In this document: positions 5,943 to 13,102 of the stretch, one piece after another
Numbering within the stretch: the first letter of the stretch is position 1
How the letters are laid out: each line of letters opens with the position of its first letter
From: Candidatus Adiutrix sp.
GTDB taxonomy: Bacteria > Desulfobacterota > Desulfarculia > Adiutricales > Adiutricaceae
Reading direction: 5' to 3'
Assembly: GCA_031273445.1 (NCBI GenBank)
Contig: JAISRV010000102.1
Location: 1-13,102 of the forward strand
Length of the DNA: 13,102 nt
Program-made: the position numbers and the translations under genes
The notes under the pieces: generated by a model
Told to the model about the DNA's origin: nothing
Databases searched by the model: none
What the model saw: only the letters and a program-made list of their open reading frames with translations

Positions 5943-5971
5943 GATTACCGTCAGGATTTCTGACGGTAATC
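5943..5971. repeat. 12-bp inverted repeat with a competing overlapping hairpin
   Basis: GATTACCGTCAG (5943-5954) and CTGACGGTAATC (5960-5971) are perfect arms around GATTT. Within it, TCAGGATT (5951-5958) can instead pair with AATCCTGA (5968-5975). It lies between the methyltransferase pseudogene and the small ORFs. There is no long T-run, so it is a weak terminator candidate at best. The stretch from 5831 to 6008 holds no gene. Confidence 0.6.
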
Positions 5972-6008
5972 CTGAAGATTGATTTTGGTGATGTTGGGGG
6001 CTGGTGGT

Positions 6009-6030
6009 CGCCATCAGCGCGCCATCAGCG
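6009..6030. repeat. Tandem 11-bp duplication at the methyltransferase 3' end
   Basis: CGCCATCAGCG occurs twice head to tail (6009-6019, 6020-6030). It covers the present stop codon (TGA, 6027-6025) and the probable ancestral stop (6016-6014) of the methyltransferase pseudogene. Confidence 0.7.
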
Positions 6031-6735
6031 GAACACGCCCCAGCCAAGATATTCACGCGTAAAGACGGCGTAGCGCTCGGGCTCTGAAGTCAGTTGGGCG
6101 CGAACTTCTTTGGCCATGTCGTCGTCGGGATTCGCTTCAAGCCAGCGGCGCATGGTGAGCCACTTGGCCGCCTCATATCTGTCCCAGCCTTCCCGGTCAG
6201 CCAGAACCATTTCCACAACATCGTAGCGAGGCCGCCGAAAGAGGCGATGAGCTCCGGCAGCAGCAAAAAGTCGGAGATGGAATTGGCTTGGCATTCCTTG
6301 GCCGCATCCTCCGTCGGCGGCAAGTGCAGCCAGTAGGGCTCGCCGATGAGGATGATGCCTCCGGGGCGAAGGCTTTTGGTCAGAAGCTCGATGGCGCCGG
6401 CGACGCCCCCGCCGATCCAGGTGGCCCCGAGGCAGGCGGCTACGTCAACCTTTTCATCGGCGACATAGCCGGCGGCATCGCCGTGGATGAACTCGACCTG
6501 GCCCGCGATCCCGAGTTCTTCGGCGCGGAGTTTGGCTTGCTTGCTGAACAACTGGCTCAGGTCGATGCCGAGACCGGCGATTCCGTAATCGCGCGCCCAG
6601 GCGCACAGCATCTCGCCCGAACCGCTGCCGAGGTCGAGCACGCGAGTCCCTGATTCCAGGCGCAAGGCCGCGCCGAGCGTGGCCAGCTTTTCCGAGGTAA
6701 ACGGGTTATGGATGCGGTGAGCGCTTTCGGTTGTG
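6014..6735 (-). pseudogene. SAM-dependent methyltransferase pseudogene (5' truncated, two frameshifts)
   Basis: The body is a class I SAM-dependent methyltransferase: TTESAHRIHNPFT, the SAM-binding glycine motif RVLDLGSGSGEMLC, GIDLSQLFSKQAKLRAEELG, then RPGGIILIGEPYW. After SDFLLLPELIASFGG the frame is lost near 6226. One missing G would restore LGYDVVEMVLAD, and the rest continues in the second frame as WDRYEAAKWLTMRRWLEANP to YLGWGVF. A second single-base loss at about 6031 replaces a likely ALMAR ending by R-stop; the ancestral stop is at 6014-6016. The 5' end runs into the remains of an IS3 element at about 6725-6740, and no credible start codon with a ribosome site exists upstream (only a TTG at 6944). 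Substrate unknown. Assembly error could explain the indels but not the truncated start. Confidence 0.8.
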
Positions 6736-7006
6736 GCGTAGCGTAAAATATGAGGAGGCGTATTTGAAAGGCTATCAGAGCGCCAATGAAGCCAGAGAGG
6801 GTCTGGGGCAATATTTCCGATTCTATAATGAGGAAAGGCTCCATCAGTCCCTGGATTACCGGACGCCAGCCAGCCAATATCGGAACAGGAACGCCGCCAT
6901 ACAGAGCTGAAATCTTTTTTCAGTACCGGCGCTGCGCGGCTCAAATTTTAATTTTTTTATAGCTTAAAAATAGACGATTTTTGTCTTGACAATGGGGACC
7001 ACATCA
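6728..7006 (+). mobile_element. Right-end remnant of an IS3-family insertion sequence
   Basis: The plus strand encodes the C-terminus of an IS3-family OrfB (rve/DDE integrase core): RLWRSVKYEEAYLKGYQS, GLGQYFRFYNEERLHQSLDY and RTPASQY, with a TGA at 6908-6910. RPHQSLxYxTPA-like endings are diagnostic of the family. The frame is open but has no start, and the left part of the element, including OrfA and the first two catalytic Asp residues, is gone. It joins the methyltransferase remnant at about 6728. About 96 bp after the stop the sequence reaches a typical IS3 terminal repeat (to 7006). Confidence 0.88.
6980..7006 (+). repeat. Right terminal inverted repeat of the IS3-family element
   Basis: TTGTCTTGACAATGGGGACC followed by ACATCA resembles IS3-family ends, which finish in CA and, read inward, start TGATGTGGTCCCCATTGTCA. 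The left partner is absent from the window, so no target duplication can be read. Confidence 0.7.
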
Positions 7007-7078
7007 GGCCTTGGCCTGTTCAACCTGCTTTTTTAATGTGGCCTGAGCTTTCAAGCTGTCCAGATAGTTTGCTCGCAT
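7004..7078 (-). pseudogene. 24-codon ORF ending in the IS3 terminus
   Basis: ATG 7078 opens MRANYLDSLKAQATLKKQVE followed by QAKA and a TGA whose three bases are the terminal TCA of the IS repeat. The residues have the look of an amphipathic Lys/Gln/Ala helix. There is no ribosome site. It could be the start of a gene cut off by the insertion, or a chance ORF; I cannot name a family. Confidence 0.25.
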
Positions 7079-7257
7079 CAAAGAATCTGTATATAATTTC
7101 AATGTGATATGTTGCACACGCCTCTATAGAACCCTCTAATCGGCCCCTAATTTTTGTGGATGGAAAAAGAGGTTGTGGGACGGGAAGGGACACCCGGATC
7201 TCCAACTTGGGATTCCGGTTGGCCCTCTCCCCGGAGTAGCAGGCAAGGGGAACACGT
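7079..7257. other. Gap downstream of the nitrogen operon
   Basis: This 179-bp stretch after glnK has no convincing gene. Short inverted repeats (CCAAC/GTTGG at 7202-7222 and CTCC/GGAG near 7227-7236) are weak and lack a T-run on the minus strand. I therefore see no clear Rho-independent terminator for the operon. Confidence 0.4.
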
Positions 7258-7602
7258 TTAATTCAAAGAATCGTAGCCGGTTTCGCCGGTCCTGATGCGC
7301 ATGGAACTCCGCAGATTGTAACTGAAAATTTTTCCGTCGCCGATATTTCCGGTGAAAGCCGCCTCCTGGATGGCCTGAATGGTTTTTTGCTCCCATTCTT
7401 CCGAGGAAACCACAATTTCAAATTTGACTTTTGGGAGCAGGGAAACATCCACCTTGCTGCCGCGAATACTCCCGGGATGGCCTTTTTGCGCCCCGCAGCC
7501 CATAACCTGGAAGACCGTGATGCCGTTGACTTCAATGGCGCTCAAGGCTGCCTTGACGTCTTCCATCTTTTCTTCACGTACAATTGCTTCAACTTTGATC
7601 AT
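7258..7602 (-). CDS. glnK: P-II nitrogen regulatory protein (GlnB/GlnK family), last gene of the urease-amt operon
   Basis: At 114 aa this is a normal P-II trimer subunit, which binds ATP/ADP and 2-oxoglutarate and, when paired with Amt, plugs the ammonium channel. Family marks are VKAALSAIEVNGITVFQV (16-33), LPKVKFEIVV (56-65) and the C-terminal signature TGNIGDGKIF (84-93). The T-loop (37-55) keeps QKGH and RG (47-48) but reads PGSI for 43-46 and SKVDVSLL for 49-56. Position 51 is Val where enteric proteins have the uridylylated Tyr51, so GlnD-type uridylylation at that site is impossible. The start has AAGGA at about 7 nt, 17 nt after the amt stop. Location next to amt favours the GlnK role. 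Confidence 0.93.
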   Translation of the reverse strand: MIKVEAIVREEKMEDVKAALSAIEVNGITVFQVMGCGAQKGHPGSIRGSKVDVSLLPKVKFEIVVSSEEWEQKTIQAIQEAAFTGNIGDGKIFSYNLRSSMRIRTGETGYDSLN

Positions 7603-7619
7603 GGCGTTTCCTTACTCCA

Positions 7620-8870
7620 TTAGCGATCCAAACCGGTAAAAGAAGGATAGGCCATTTCACCATGTTGCGCGGCGTCCAGGCCTGCCAGTTCATCCCGTTT
7701 GCCAACGCGCAGTTGCGTAAAGGAGCGGGCTATGCTGACACAGATTATCGTGCCCGAAGCGGCAAAAAGAATGGCTATGCCCGTGACGACGAGTTGCACC
7801 CAAAGTTGTCGTGTGCCGCCATAAACAAGTCCGGTACAAAGCCCCCCGCTAATTTCAGGGCTTGCGAAAATGCCCGCGGCAAGGCTGCCCCAGATGCCGC
7901 CGGCGCCATGACAGCCAAAGACATCAAGAGCATCGTCAATCCGCAGTCTTTCCTTGATCAGGACAACGGTGTAATACGAGAGAATCCCGCCGACAAAGCC
8001 GATGACCAGAGCCGCCCAAACAGGCACGAAACCGGCGCAGGGAGTGATGGCCACAAGACCCACAATCGCGCCGGTGCAGGAACCGATCAGGGTAGGACGA
8101 TCTTCCCTGCATGCGTCAATAAGCATCCAGGCCAGAAGCCCGGAGGCAGCCGAGGCAAAGGTGGTCATGACCACATGGGACGTCAGGGCATTCGCCGCGA
8201 GCGCGCTGCCCGTATTGAACCCGAACCAGCCAAACCATAACAGGGCCATCCCCAGGGCCACAAACGGCACATTGTGGGCGCGGTGCGAGAGGCGCTCATA
8301 GCCGTTGCGCCTGCCGAGCATGATGCACAAAACAAGCCCGCTGACCCCGGCATTGACATGCACCACACTCCCGCCGGCAAAATCAACCGCTCCAAGTCCT
8401 GTTGCCCCGAGGATGCCGCCCGCTCCCCAGATCATGTGCGCCAGCGGGTAATAAACAATCAGCGACCAGAAGACGACAAACACGCACCAGGCCCTGAATT
8501 TCATGCGCCCGGCTACGGCTCCGGAAAGAATCGCCGGAGTTATCAAGGCAAACATCATCTGGAAGGCGACGAACACCAAGGCCGGAAGGTTCTCCGCATA
8601 AGGGGAGACGTCCGTCAAGGCAATGCCCGCAAGCCCTGCGTCGCGCAAGGAGCCGATAACGCCGAAGGCGTTGCCGCTGTAAGTCAAAGAGTATCCTGCC
8701 GCAATCCAGAGCGCCACCACCGCGCCCATGCTGAACACGACAGCCATCAGGTTGTTGACTGCATTTTTTCGGCGTCCCAAACCACAGTAAAAAAAAGCCA
8801 TGCCCGGCGTCATCATAAAGGCCAAGGCAGTCGCTATCAACATAAAGGCGGTGTCACTGCCGTTTATCAT
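7620..8870 (-). CDS. amt: Ammonium transporter Amt/MEP/Rh family
   Basis: From ATG 8870 the protein is 416 aa with about 11 hydrophobic helices and begins directly with the first one, with no long signal peptide. Key Amt residues are visible: Asp163 in AVDFAGGSVVHVNAG, the pore twin-histidines His171 (VVHVNAG) and His321 (DVFGCHGAGG), and WFGWFGFNTGSA (212-223). It conducts ammonium/ammonia across the inner membrane. A longer frame back to 8942 exists, but it overlaps the end of ureG, and only ATG 8870 has a GGAGG-type ribosome site at 8-9 nt. It starts 25 nt after ureG and is followed by glnK after 17 nt, so urea hydrolysis and ammonium transport appear to share one transcript. Confidence 0.94.
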   Translation of the reverse strand: MINGSDTAFMLIATALAFMMTPGMAFFYCGLGRRKNAVNNLMAVVFSMGAVVALWIAAGYSLTYSGNAFGVIGSLRDAGLAGIALTDVSPYAENLPALVFVAFQMMFALITPAILSGAVAGRMKFRAWCVFVVFWSLIVYYPLAHMIWGAGGILGATGLGAVDFAGGSVVHVNAGVSGLVLCIMLGRRNGYERLSHRAHNVPFVALGMALLWFGWFGFNTGSALAANALTSHVVMTTFASAASGLLAWMLIDACREDRPTLIGSCTGAIVGLVAITPCAGFVPVWAALVIGFVGGILSYYTVVLIKERLRIDDALDVFGCHGAGGIWGSLAAGIFASPEISGGLCTGLVYGGTRQLWVQLVVTGIAILFAASGTIICVSIARSFTQLRVGKRDELAGLDAAQHGEMAYPSFTGLDR

Positions 8871-8895
8871 TGTCTCAACCCTCCGAAGCGGTTCA

Positions 8896-9528
8896 TCATG
8901 ATTTTTTATCCGCTCCCGCCGCGAGCATGCCTTCGCGTTCAATAAATTCCACTATCGGGGCAAGCCCCTTGCCAGAGCGCAGTTCGGTAAAAACGAAGGG
9001 GCGTTCCCCGCGCATCGTGATGGAGTCCTGTCGCATGACCTCCAAAGATGCGCCCACCATTTCCGCCAAGTCGATTTTATTGATGATCAACAGATCTGAA
9101 CGGGTAATGCCGGGACCGCCTTTGCGCGGAATTTTATCCCCGCCGCCAACGTCAATGACATAGAGGGTCAAATCCGCAAGTTCCGGGCTGAAGGTCGCGG
9201 AAAGGTTATCCCCGCCGCTTTCGATGAACACCAATTCCAGCCCGGGATGCCGGCGGCGCATTTCTTCTACTGCCCCGATATTCATGGAAGCGTCTTCACG
9301 GATGGCCGTATGCGGGCAACCGCCTGTTTCCACACCCAGGATGCGGTCTTCTTCCAACGCGCCGCACCGCAATAAAAATTCCGCGTCTTCCTTGGTATAA
9401 ATGTCGTTCGTGACCACGGCCATATCGTATTTGTCGCGAAGCGCCAGACACAGGCGGCGCAAGAGCGCCGTTTTGCCGGAGCCTACAGGACCGCCAACCC
9501 CAACCCGTAAATATCCTCTATAATTCAT
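8896..9528 (-). CDS. ureG: UreG, urease accessory GTPase
   Basis: This 210-aa SIMIBI-class GTPase carries nickel to apo-urease in the UreD-UreF-UreG complex. It shows the P-loop GPVGSGKT (13-20), the metal-binding CPH motif (Cys71-Pro72-His73), ESGGDN (103-108) in the switch region and the guanine-specificity motif NKID (150-153). It lacks the His-rich N-terminal extension found in some homologues. The start has AGGAG at the end of ureF, about 11 nt away, and the two genes are 7 nt apart. The length is normal, and no changed key residue is apparent. Confidence 0.97.
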   Translation of the reverse strand: MNYRGYLRVGVGGPVGSGKTALLRRLCLALRDKYDMAVVTNDIYTKEDAEFLLRCGALEEDRILGVETGGCPHTAIREDASMNIGAVEEMRRRHPGLELVFIESGGDNLSATFSPELADLTLYVIDVGGGDKIPRKGGPGITRSDLLIINKIDLAEMVGASLEVMRQDSITMRGERPFVFTELRSGKGLAPIVEFIEREGMLAAGADKKS

Positions 9529-9535
9529 GGCTCAC

Positions 9536-10222
9536 TTAACTCCTGAACATGCGGGAATGTAATTCTTCATGGCGGGAACTGGCAATGGCCAGACCGTGGA
9601 GCGACGCCCCAATCTCGTCATCCGGCAGGACGCCCGCCGTAGCGACCAAGGGCGGAATATCTTCCAGCAGGCGCAAGGCAATCGCTTGGGCCGCATTTTG
9701 CCCCAAGGGCATACATTTGGTTGCGGCGGCAATCTGGTTCTCCAGCCAGCTCCAGGCATAGGCGGCGGCAACTGAGGCCGCCATGCCGCCATTCCCTGCC
9801 GCATCCGCTCCTTCCAGCTGCGCGGCCAACAAAGCAAAGGCCGCCACATGCCCCCATTCCTCTTTGGCGTCCAACCAGGCGGGCATCAACCGTTGCGCGA
9901 GGAGCAGACGTTTAATGGCCTGGCCTATTTCTCTTTCTTCCAGCCACAGTTCCGCTGATTCGCGGCCGGCAAAAATGAGACTGTTCCATCGCGAAAAATC
10001 TTCCGCATTTCTTTCGCTTGCGGCCTGGTACGCACGAAGAAGAAGCGGCAAATCCGCCCGTCCCAGTCCATACTGCAAAACCGTTGCGAGCCAGTCCCGC
10101 AACGTCGCCTCATCCCGCACCCATTTCGCTTCGATGGCCTGCGCGAGACCGTGCGACCAGGCAAAACCGCCTATCGGCAAAGCGGGAGACGCGATGTACA
10201 GCAAATGTAAACAATGCAACAC
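9536..10222 (-). CDS. ureF: UreF, urease accessory protein
   Basis: UreF bridges UreD and UreG during nickel insertion and acts as a gate for UreG GTP hydrolysis. The 228-aa protein has the typical opening LLYIASPALPIGGFAWSHGL, the conserved CMPLGQNAAQ near residue 170 and the C-terminal SSRHEELHSRMFRS. It is mostly helical and Ala/Leu-rich. The start is GTG 10222 with GGAG about 9 nt upstream, inside the end of ureE; a TTG codon follows directly. It lies 6 nt after ureE and 7 nt before ureG. Confidence 0.95.
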   Translation of the reverse strand: MLHCLHLLYIASPALPIGGFAWSHGLAQAIEAKWVRDEATLRDWLATVLQYGLGRADLPLLLRAYQAASERNAEDFSRWNSLIFAGRESAELWLEEREIGQAIKRLLLAQRLMPAWLDAKEEWGHVAAFALLAAQLEGADAAGNGGMAASVAAAYAWSWLENQIAAATKCMPLGQNAAQAIALRLLEDIPPLVATAGVLPDDEIGASLHGLAIASSRHEELHSRMFRS

Positions 10223-10228
10223 AAAAAT

Positions 10229-10687
10229 TCACTCCGCAGTATGGCGATGGTTGTGGTAGGCGCCGTTTTCCGGCACAAAGGGCGCGGTTTCATACGTCAC
10301 CGCCAAGTTCAGATGCTCGACCAATTCCTCCAGAATCGGGTCCGGCGCAAAACGCAGCCACATGCCCTCCCCGCATCCGCCTATCTGTATCGGCGCGTGC
10401 CTGTTTCCCACATGGTAACAAGCTGTTGCGATATTCTTCCAGTCCGTCGTCTTTGCCGTGACAACTGCTTCCGGCTTGCAGACAACCTTGACCATAGCGC
10501 CGTCAACCGCGCGCAGAATATCTCCTCCCCGCAACATTTGGCCGGGTTTGAGAAAAAGGCCGGCCTCTTCACCGCTGTCCAGCTTCACGCGCAATCGAGC
10601 TTTGCCGCGCTGTTCATAGGCCAAGGACAAGGTTTGGGAAACGGAAAGGTCCTGCCTGCATCCCAGATTTTCAATAAATTCCAGCAT
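10229..10687 (-). CDS. ureE: UreE, urease nickel metallochaperone
   Basis: UreE binds nickel as a dimer and hands it to UreG. The 152-aa protein has the N-terminal peptide-binding-like half (to about 75) and the metal-binding half with CYHVGNRHAPIQI (90-102), which includes the invariant interface histidine (His97). The C-terminus has only a short histidine stretch, YHNHRH (144-149), not the long tail of some homologues. In the segment after WLRF the sequence is APDPILEELV, where many relatives have His residues (HDHVL). Start ATG 10687 has GGGAG at 5 nt. It is 17 nt after ureC and 6 nt before ureF. Confidence 0.95.
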   Translation of the reverse strand: MLEFIENLGCRQDLSVSQTLSLAYEQRGKARLRVKLDSGEEAGLFLKPGQMLRGGDILRAVDGAMVKVVCKPEAVVTAKTTDWKNIATACYHVGNRHAPIQIGGCGEGMWLRFAPDPILEELVEHLNLAVTYETAPFVPENGAYHNHRHTAE

Positions 10688-10704
10688 AGGAACTCCCGAT
10701 GGCT

Positions 10705-12420
10705 TCAGAACAAAAAATACCGCTGGGCCATTGGCAAAACAGCAACCGGCTCACAGGTCAACAGTTGTCCATCGCTGCGCACCTCATACGTTTGCGCGTC
10801 AACTTCCAGTTCAGGCGTTGCGCTGTTCAGAATCATGTCTCTTTTTCTGAGCTTGCGGGTATTCACGCAGGCCCTCAGCGCGCGGGAAACGCCCTGCCCC
10901 GCGAGGCGCTCCGCAAGGCCGAGATCCAGCGCTCTTTTACAGACAAACGTGATGCCCGATGCCGCTCCGGCAACGCCAAAGGCCCCAAACATGGGGCGGT
11001 AGACGGAAGGCTGCGGCGTGGGGATGGACGCGTTGATGTCGCCCATCGGGGAGGCGGCAATTGCGCCGCTTTTGATAATCAGATGGGGCTTTACGCCAAA
11101 AAAAGCCGGCTTCCAGAGGATCAAATCCGCCAGCTTGCCCGCCGCGACGGAACCGATCTCTTGATCCAGCCCGTGGGTGATGGCCGGATTGATTGTGTAT
11201 TTTGCCAGGTAGCGCTTAATCCGGAAGTTGTCATTGCCCGAGCCTGCATCTTCCGGCAAGGAACCGCGCTGGATTTTCATCTTATGGGCTGTCTGCCAGG
11301 CGCGAATGATGACTTCGCCCACCCGGCCCATCGCCTGCGAATCGGAAGAAATCATGGAAATAACGCCCATGTCGTGCAGAATATCTTCCGCGGCAATGGT
11401 TTCCTTACGGATACGCGAATCCGCAAAGGCCACGTCTTCCGGCAGAGAAGGGTTCAAGTGGTGGCAAACCATAAGCATATCCAGGTGTTCGTCGAGAGTA
11501 TTCACGGTATAGGGCCGCGTTGGATTGGTCGAAGATGGCAGCACATTGGGCAGCGAACAGGCTTTGAGGATGTCCGGAGCGTGGCCGCCGCCGGCCCCTT
11601 CGGTGTGGTAAGTGTGGATGCAACGCCCCTTGAACGCCGCCAGGGTATCTTCCACAAAACCGGCTTCATTAAGCGTGTCCGTGTGAATCGCCACCTGCAC
11701 GCCGTATTCTTCGGCCACCCCAAGACAGCAATCAATAGCGGCCGGGGTCGTGCCCCAGTCTTCATGCAATTTAAGCCCCATCGCGCCCGCCTCCAACTGC
11801 TCGCGCAAGGCGGTCGGGAGACTGGCGTTGCCTTTGCCCAAAAAACCGAAATTCATGGGCATATCGTTGGTTGCCATAATCATGCGGGCGAGATGCCAGG
11901 CGCCGGGGGAACAGGTGGTGGCGTTGGTTCCAGTGGCGGGACCTGTTCCTCCGCCAAGCATGGTGGTGATGCCGCTCATCAGGGCTTCTTCCACCTGTTG
12001 GGGAGCAATGAAATGGATGTGCGAATCAACGCCTCCGGCCGTCAGAATGCAGCCTTCTCCGGCGATGATTTCTGTGCCTGGTCCAATGACAATGCTTACG
12101 CCTTCCTGTGTATCCGGGTTCCCGGCCTTGCCGAGGGCGAAGATGCGGCCGTCCTTGAGGCCCACGTCCGCTTTGACAATGCCGCCGGCGTCTAGCACAA
12201 CAGCGTTGGTGATCACGGTATCCACCGCAACACGTTGCGACGCCTGGCTTTGTCCCATTCCATCACGGATGACTTTACCGCCGCCAAAGGAAACTTCGTC
12301 GCCGTAGACCGTGAAATCTTTTTCTACTTCAAGCCACAATTCCGTATCCGCCAAACGAATACGATCCCCAACGGTAGGGCCGAAAATTTCGGCATATTGG
12401 TCGCGTTTTACGGTCAGCAT
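10705..12420 (-). CDS. ureC: Urease alpha subunit UreC (catalytic)
   Basis: UreC holds the dinickel site that hydrolyses urea to ammonia and carbamate in the cytoplasm. The 571 aa are full length, and the numbering coincides with the Klebsiella enzyme. His134 and His136 (DSHIHF), the carbamylated Lys217 (GLKLHED), His246 (AIHTDT), His272 (TYHTEG), and Asp360 (SSDSQAMGR) are all present, as is the flap segment MVCHHLNP with His320. The N-terminal [20 protein letters not shown] is typical. ATG 12420 overlaps the end of ureB by 7 nt, so translation is coupled. All active-site residues are intact, so the enzyme is probably functional. Confidence 0.99.
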   Translation of the reverse strand: MLTVKRDQYAEIFGPTVGDRIRLADTELWLEVEKDFTVYGDEVSFGGGKVIRDGMGQSQASQRVAVDTVITNAVVLDAGGIVKADVGLKDGRIFALGKAGNPDTQEGVSIVIGPGTEIIAGEGCILTAGGVDSHIHFIAPQQVEEALMSGITTMLGGGTGPATGTNATTCSPGAWHLARMIMATNDMPMNFGFLGKGNASLPTALREQLEAGAMGLKLHEDWGTTPAAIDCCLGVAEEYGVQVAIHTDTLNEAGFVEDTLAAFKGRCIHTYHTEGAGGGHAPDILKACSLPNVLPSSTNPTRPYTVNTLDEHLDMLMVCHHLNPSLPEDVAFADSRIRKETIAAEDILHDMGVISMISSDSQAMGRVGEVIIRAWQTAHKMKIQRGSLPEDAGSGNDNFRIKRYLAKYTINPAITHGLDQEIGSVAAGKLADLILWKPAFFGVKPHLIIKSGAIAASPMGDINASIPTPQPSVYRPMFGAFGVAGAASGITFVCKRALDLGLAERLAGQGVSRALRACVNTRKLRKRDMILNSATPELEVDAQTYEVRSDGQLLTCEPVAVLPMAQRYFLF

Positions 12421-12743
12421 ATTTTTTTCTTGCCTGCAAAAGGGTTGCCCATGATTTCCCCTCGAAAACCAAAAATTTCCCGCCTTCCGCCAAACTGCGT
12501 CAGCCTGACGTTACGGGTCTGCCCCGGCTCAAAACGTACGGAAGTCCCGGCAATGATGTCGAGCCGCATGCCCAGCGTTTTTTCCCGGTCAAAGCGCAAG
12601 GCGGGGTTGACTTCAAAAAAATGGTAATGAGAACCCACCTGCACAGGCCTGTCGCCGCAATTAGCCACAGATATTTCCACAGTATCCCGGCCTTCGTTGA
12701 TGAGGATATCCGCATCCTTCAGCATATATTCGCCTGGTATCAT
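12414..12743 (-). CDS. ureB: Urease beta subunit UreB
   Basis: This 109-aa non-catalytic subunit of the (UreABC)3 complex opens with [20 protein letters not shown] and contains the family marks [31 protein letters not shown] and [11 protein letters not shown]. It ends in [17 protein letters not shown]. The start ATG 12743 has GGAGA at about 5 nt. It overlaps ureC by 7 nt. The 97-bp gap to ureA is longer than the other gaps in the operon. ureA and ureB are separate genes, not a fusion as in Helicobacter. Confidence 0.97.
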   Translation of the reverse strand: MIPGEYMLKDADILINEGRDTVEISVANCGDRPVQVGSHYHFFEVNPALRFDREKTLGMRLDIIAGTSVRFEPGQTRNVRLTQFGGRREIFGFRGEIMGNPFAGKKKIC

Positions 12744-12778
12744 AGATTCTCCTTTTTTCTGGAACGGGTCGGTTTGCC

Positions 12779-12797
12779 GCCCTGGTCACGGCAGGGC
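12779..12797. repeat. Small hairpin between ureA and ureB
   Basis: GCCCTG (12779-12784) and CAGGGC (12792-12797) are perfect 6-bp arms around a 7-nt loop, in the 97-bp gap between ureA and ureB. There is no T-run, so it is unlikely to be a terminator. It may stabilise or mark processing of the message. Confidence 0.3.
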
Positions 12798-12841
12798 GCG
12801 GAAGAGGCCGTTTGCGATGCGCTCTCGGGGGAACATGGTTC

Positions 12842-13102
12842 CTACTGCACAGGGTTATGCACGGTGACCAACTTGGTGCCATCGGGGAACGTGGCTTCCA
12901 CCTGTACCTCCACGAGCATTTCCGGCACCCCTTCCATAACGTCCTCGCGAAAAAGGACTGCGCGGCAGGACCCCATCAGTTCGGCAACAGTTTTGCCTTC
13001 TCTGGCCCCCTCGAGAATCGCCAGACTGATGTATGCCGCCGCCTCTGGATAGTTCAGCTTGACGCCCTTATTCTTTCGCCGTTCCGCAAGCAGCCCGGCA
13101 AC
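12842..13102 (-). CDS. ureA: Urease gamma subunit UreA (5' end beyond window)
   Basis: The visible 86 codons match the C-terminal part of Ure[61 protein letters not shown] and [15 protein letters not shown], with a TAG at 12842-12844. UreA is normally about 100 aa, so roughly 14 N-terminal residues and the operon promoter lie beyond base 13102. It forms the structural subunit that packs around UreC with UreB. ureD, needed for activation, would have to lie further upstream or elsewhere. Confidence 0.96.
   Translation of the reverse strand, partial: VAGLLAERRKNKGVKLNYPEAAAYISLAILEGAREGKTVAELMGSCRAVLFREDVMEGVPEMLVEVQVEATFPDGTKLVTVHNPVQ

Noticed and set aside
7020..7205. 61-codon minus-strand ORF after glnK
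   Set aside because: No ribosome site and no motif; its end overlaps the shorter frame that stops at the IS3 end. Probably chance.
8274..8945. 223-codon plus-strand ORF opposite amt
   Set aside because: Antisense to the transmembrane amt gene, with low-complexity Arg/His/Gly composition and no motif.
10699..12195. 498-codon plus-strand ORF opposite ureC
   Set aside because: Antisense shadow of the strongly conserved urease alpha gene; the ureC active-site residues prove the minus-strand frame.
1..13102. CRISPR array, tRNA, rRNA or phage attachment site
   Set aside because: I found no regularly spaced repeats, cloverleaf-like sequence or integrase gene in the window.

Overview
The window reads as bacterial accessory-type chromosome with three blocks. 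The gene content (clpB, a Fur-family regulator, a urease operon, and decayed DUF1016, toxin-antitoxin and IS3 pieces) and the GC-rich intergenic hairpins would fit a Gram-negative proteobacterium or desulfobacterium. The lineage is an inference from general resemblance only. Most genes lie on the minus strand. The exception is a compact plus-strand regulatory cluster at 2.3-3.7 kb.

Block 1 (1-3732): the first 642 codons of the disaggregase clpB (minus, running off the left edge) are followed by an intergenic region of about 480 bp. That region holds the clpB promoter, a plus-strand terminator and a strong plus-strand promoter. The plus-strand promoter is flanked on each side, at 9 bp, by an identical 19-bp box containing the perfect palindrome GAAGGCGCCTTC. 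It drives a tight cluster of a 79-aa His/Cys-rich protein of unknown function, a MarR-family repressor with a 58-residue histidine-rich tail, and a Fur-family metalloregulator. I regard this as the most interesting part: a probable autoregulated metal-sensing module.

Block 2 (3727-7078) is a genomic scrapyard. A DUF1016/YhcG-type nuclease gene is present only as a frameshifted N-terminal part (5440-5002) and a 42-codon C-terminal tail (3855-3727). Between them lie a HepT/MntA toxin-antitoxin pair and a block of GC-rich hairpins. Two small overlapping ORFs precede the nuclease remnant. Next come a methyltransferase pseudogene (5' truncated, two single-base deletions) and the right end of an IS3-family element with its terminal repeat. 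A very short ORF stops exactly in the IS terminus.

Block 3 (7258-13102, minus) is an apparently intact nitrogen operon, ureA(partial)-ureB-ureC-ureE-ureF-ureG-amt-glnK. All intergenic gaps are short except a 97-bp gap between ureA and ureB. Urea would be hydrolysed by the nickel enzyme UreABC, matured by UreEFG. External ammonium is handled by Amt, which is probably gated by the P-II protein encoded last. ureD/ureH is not in the window and would have to lie upstream of ureA or elsewhere. The P-II T-loop lacks the uridylylatable Tyr51.
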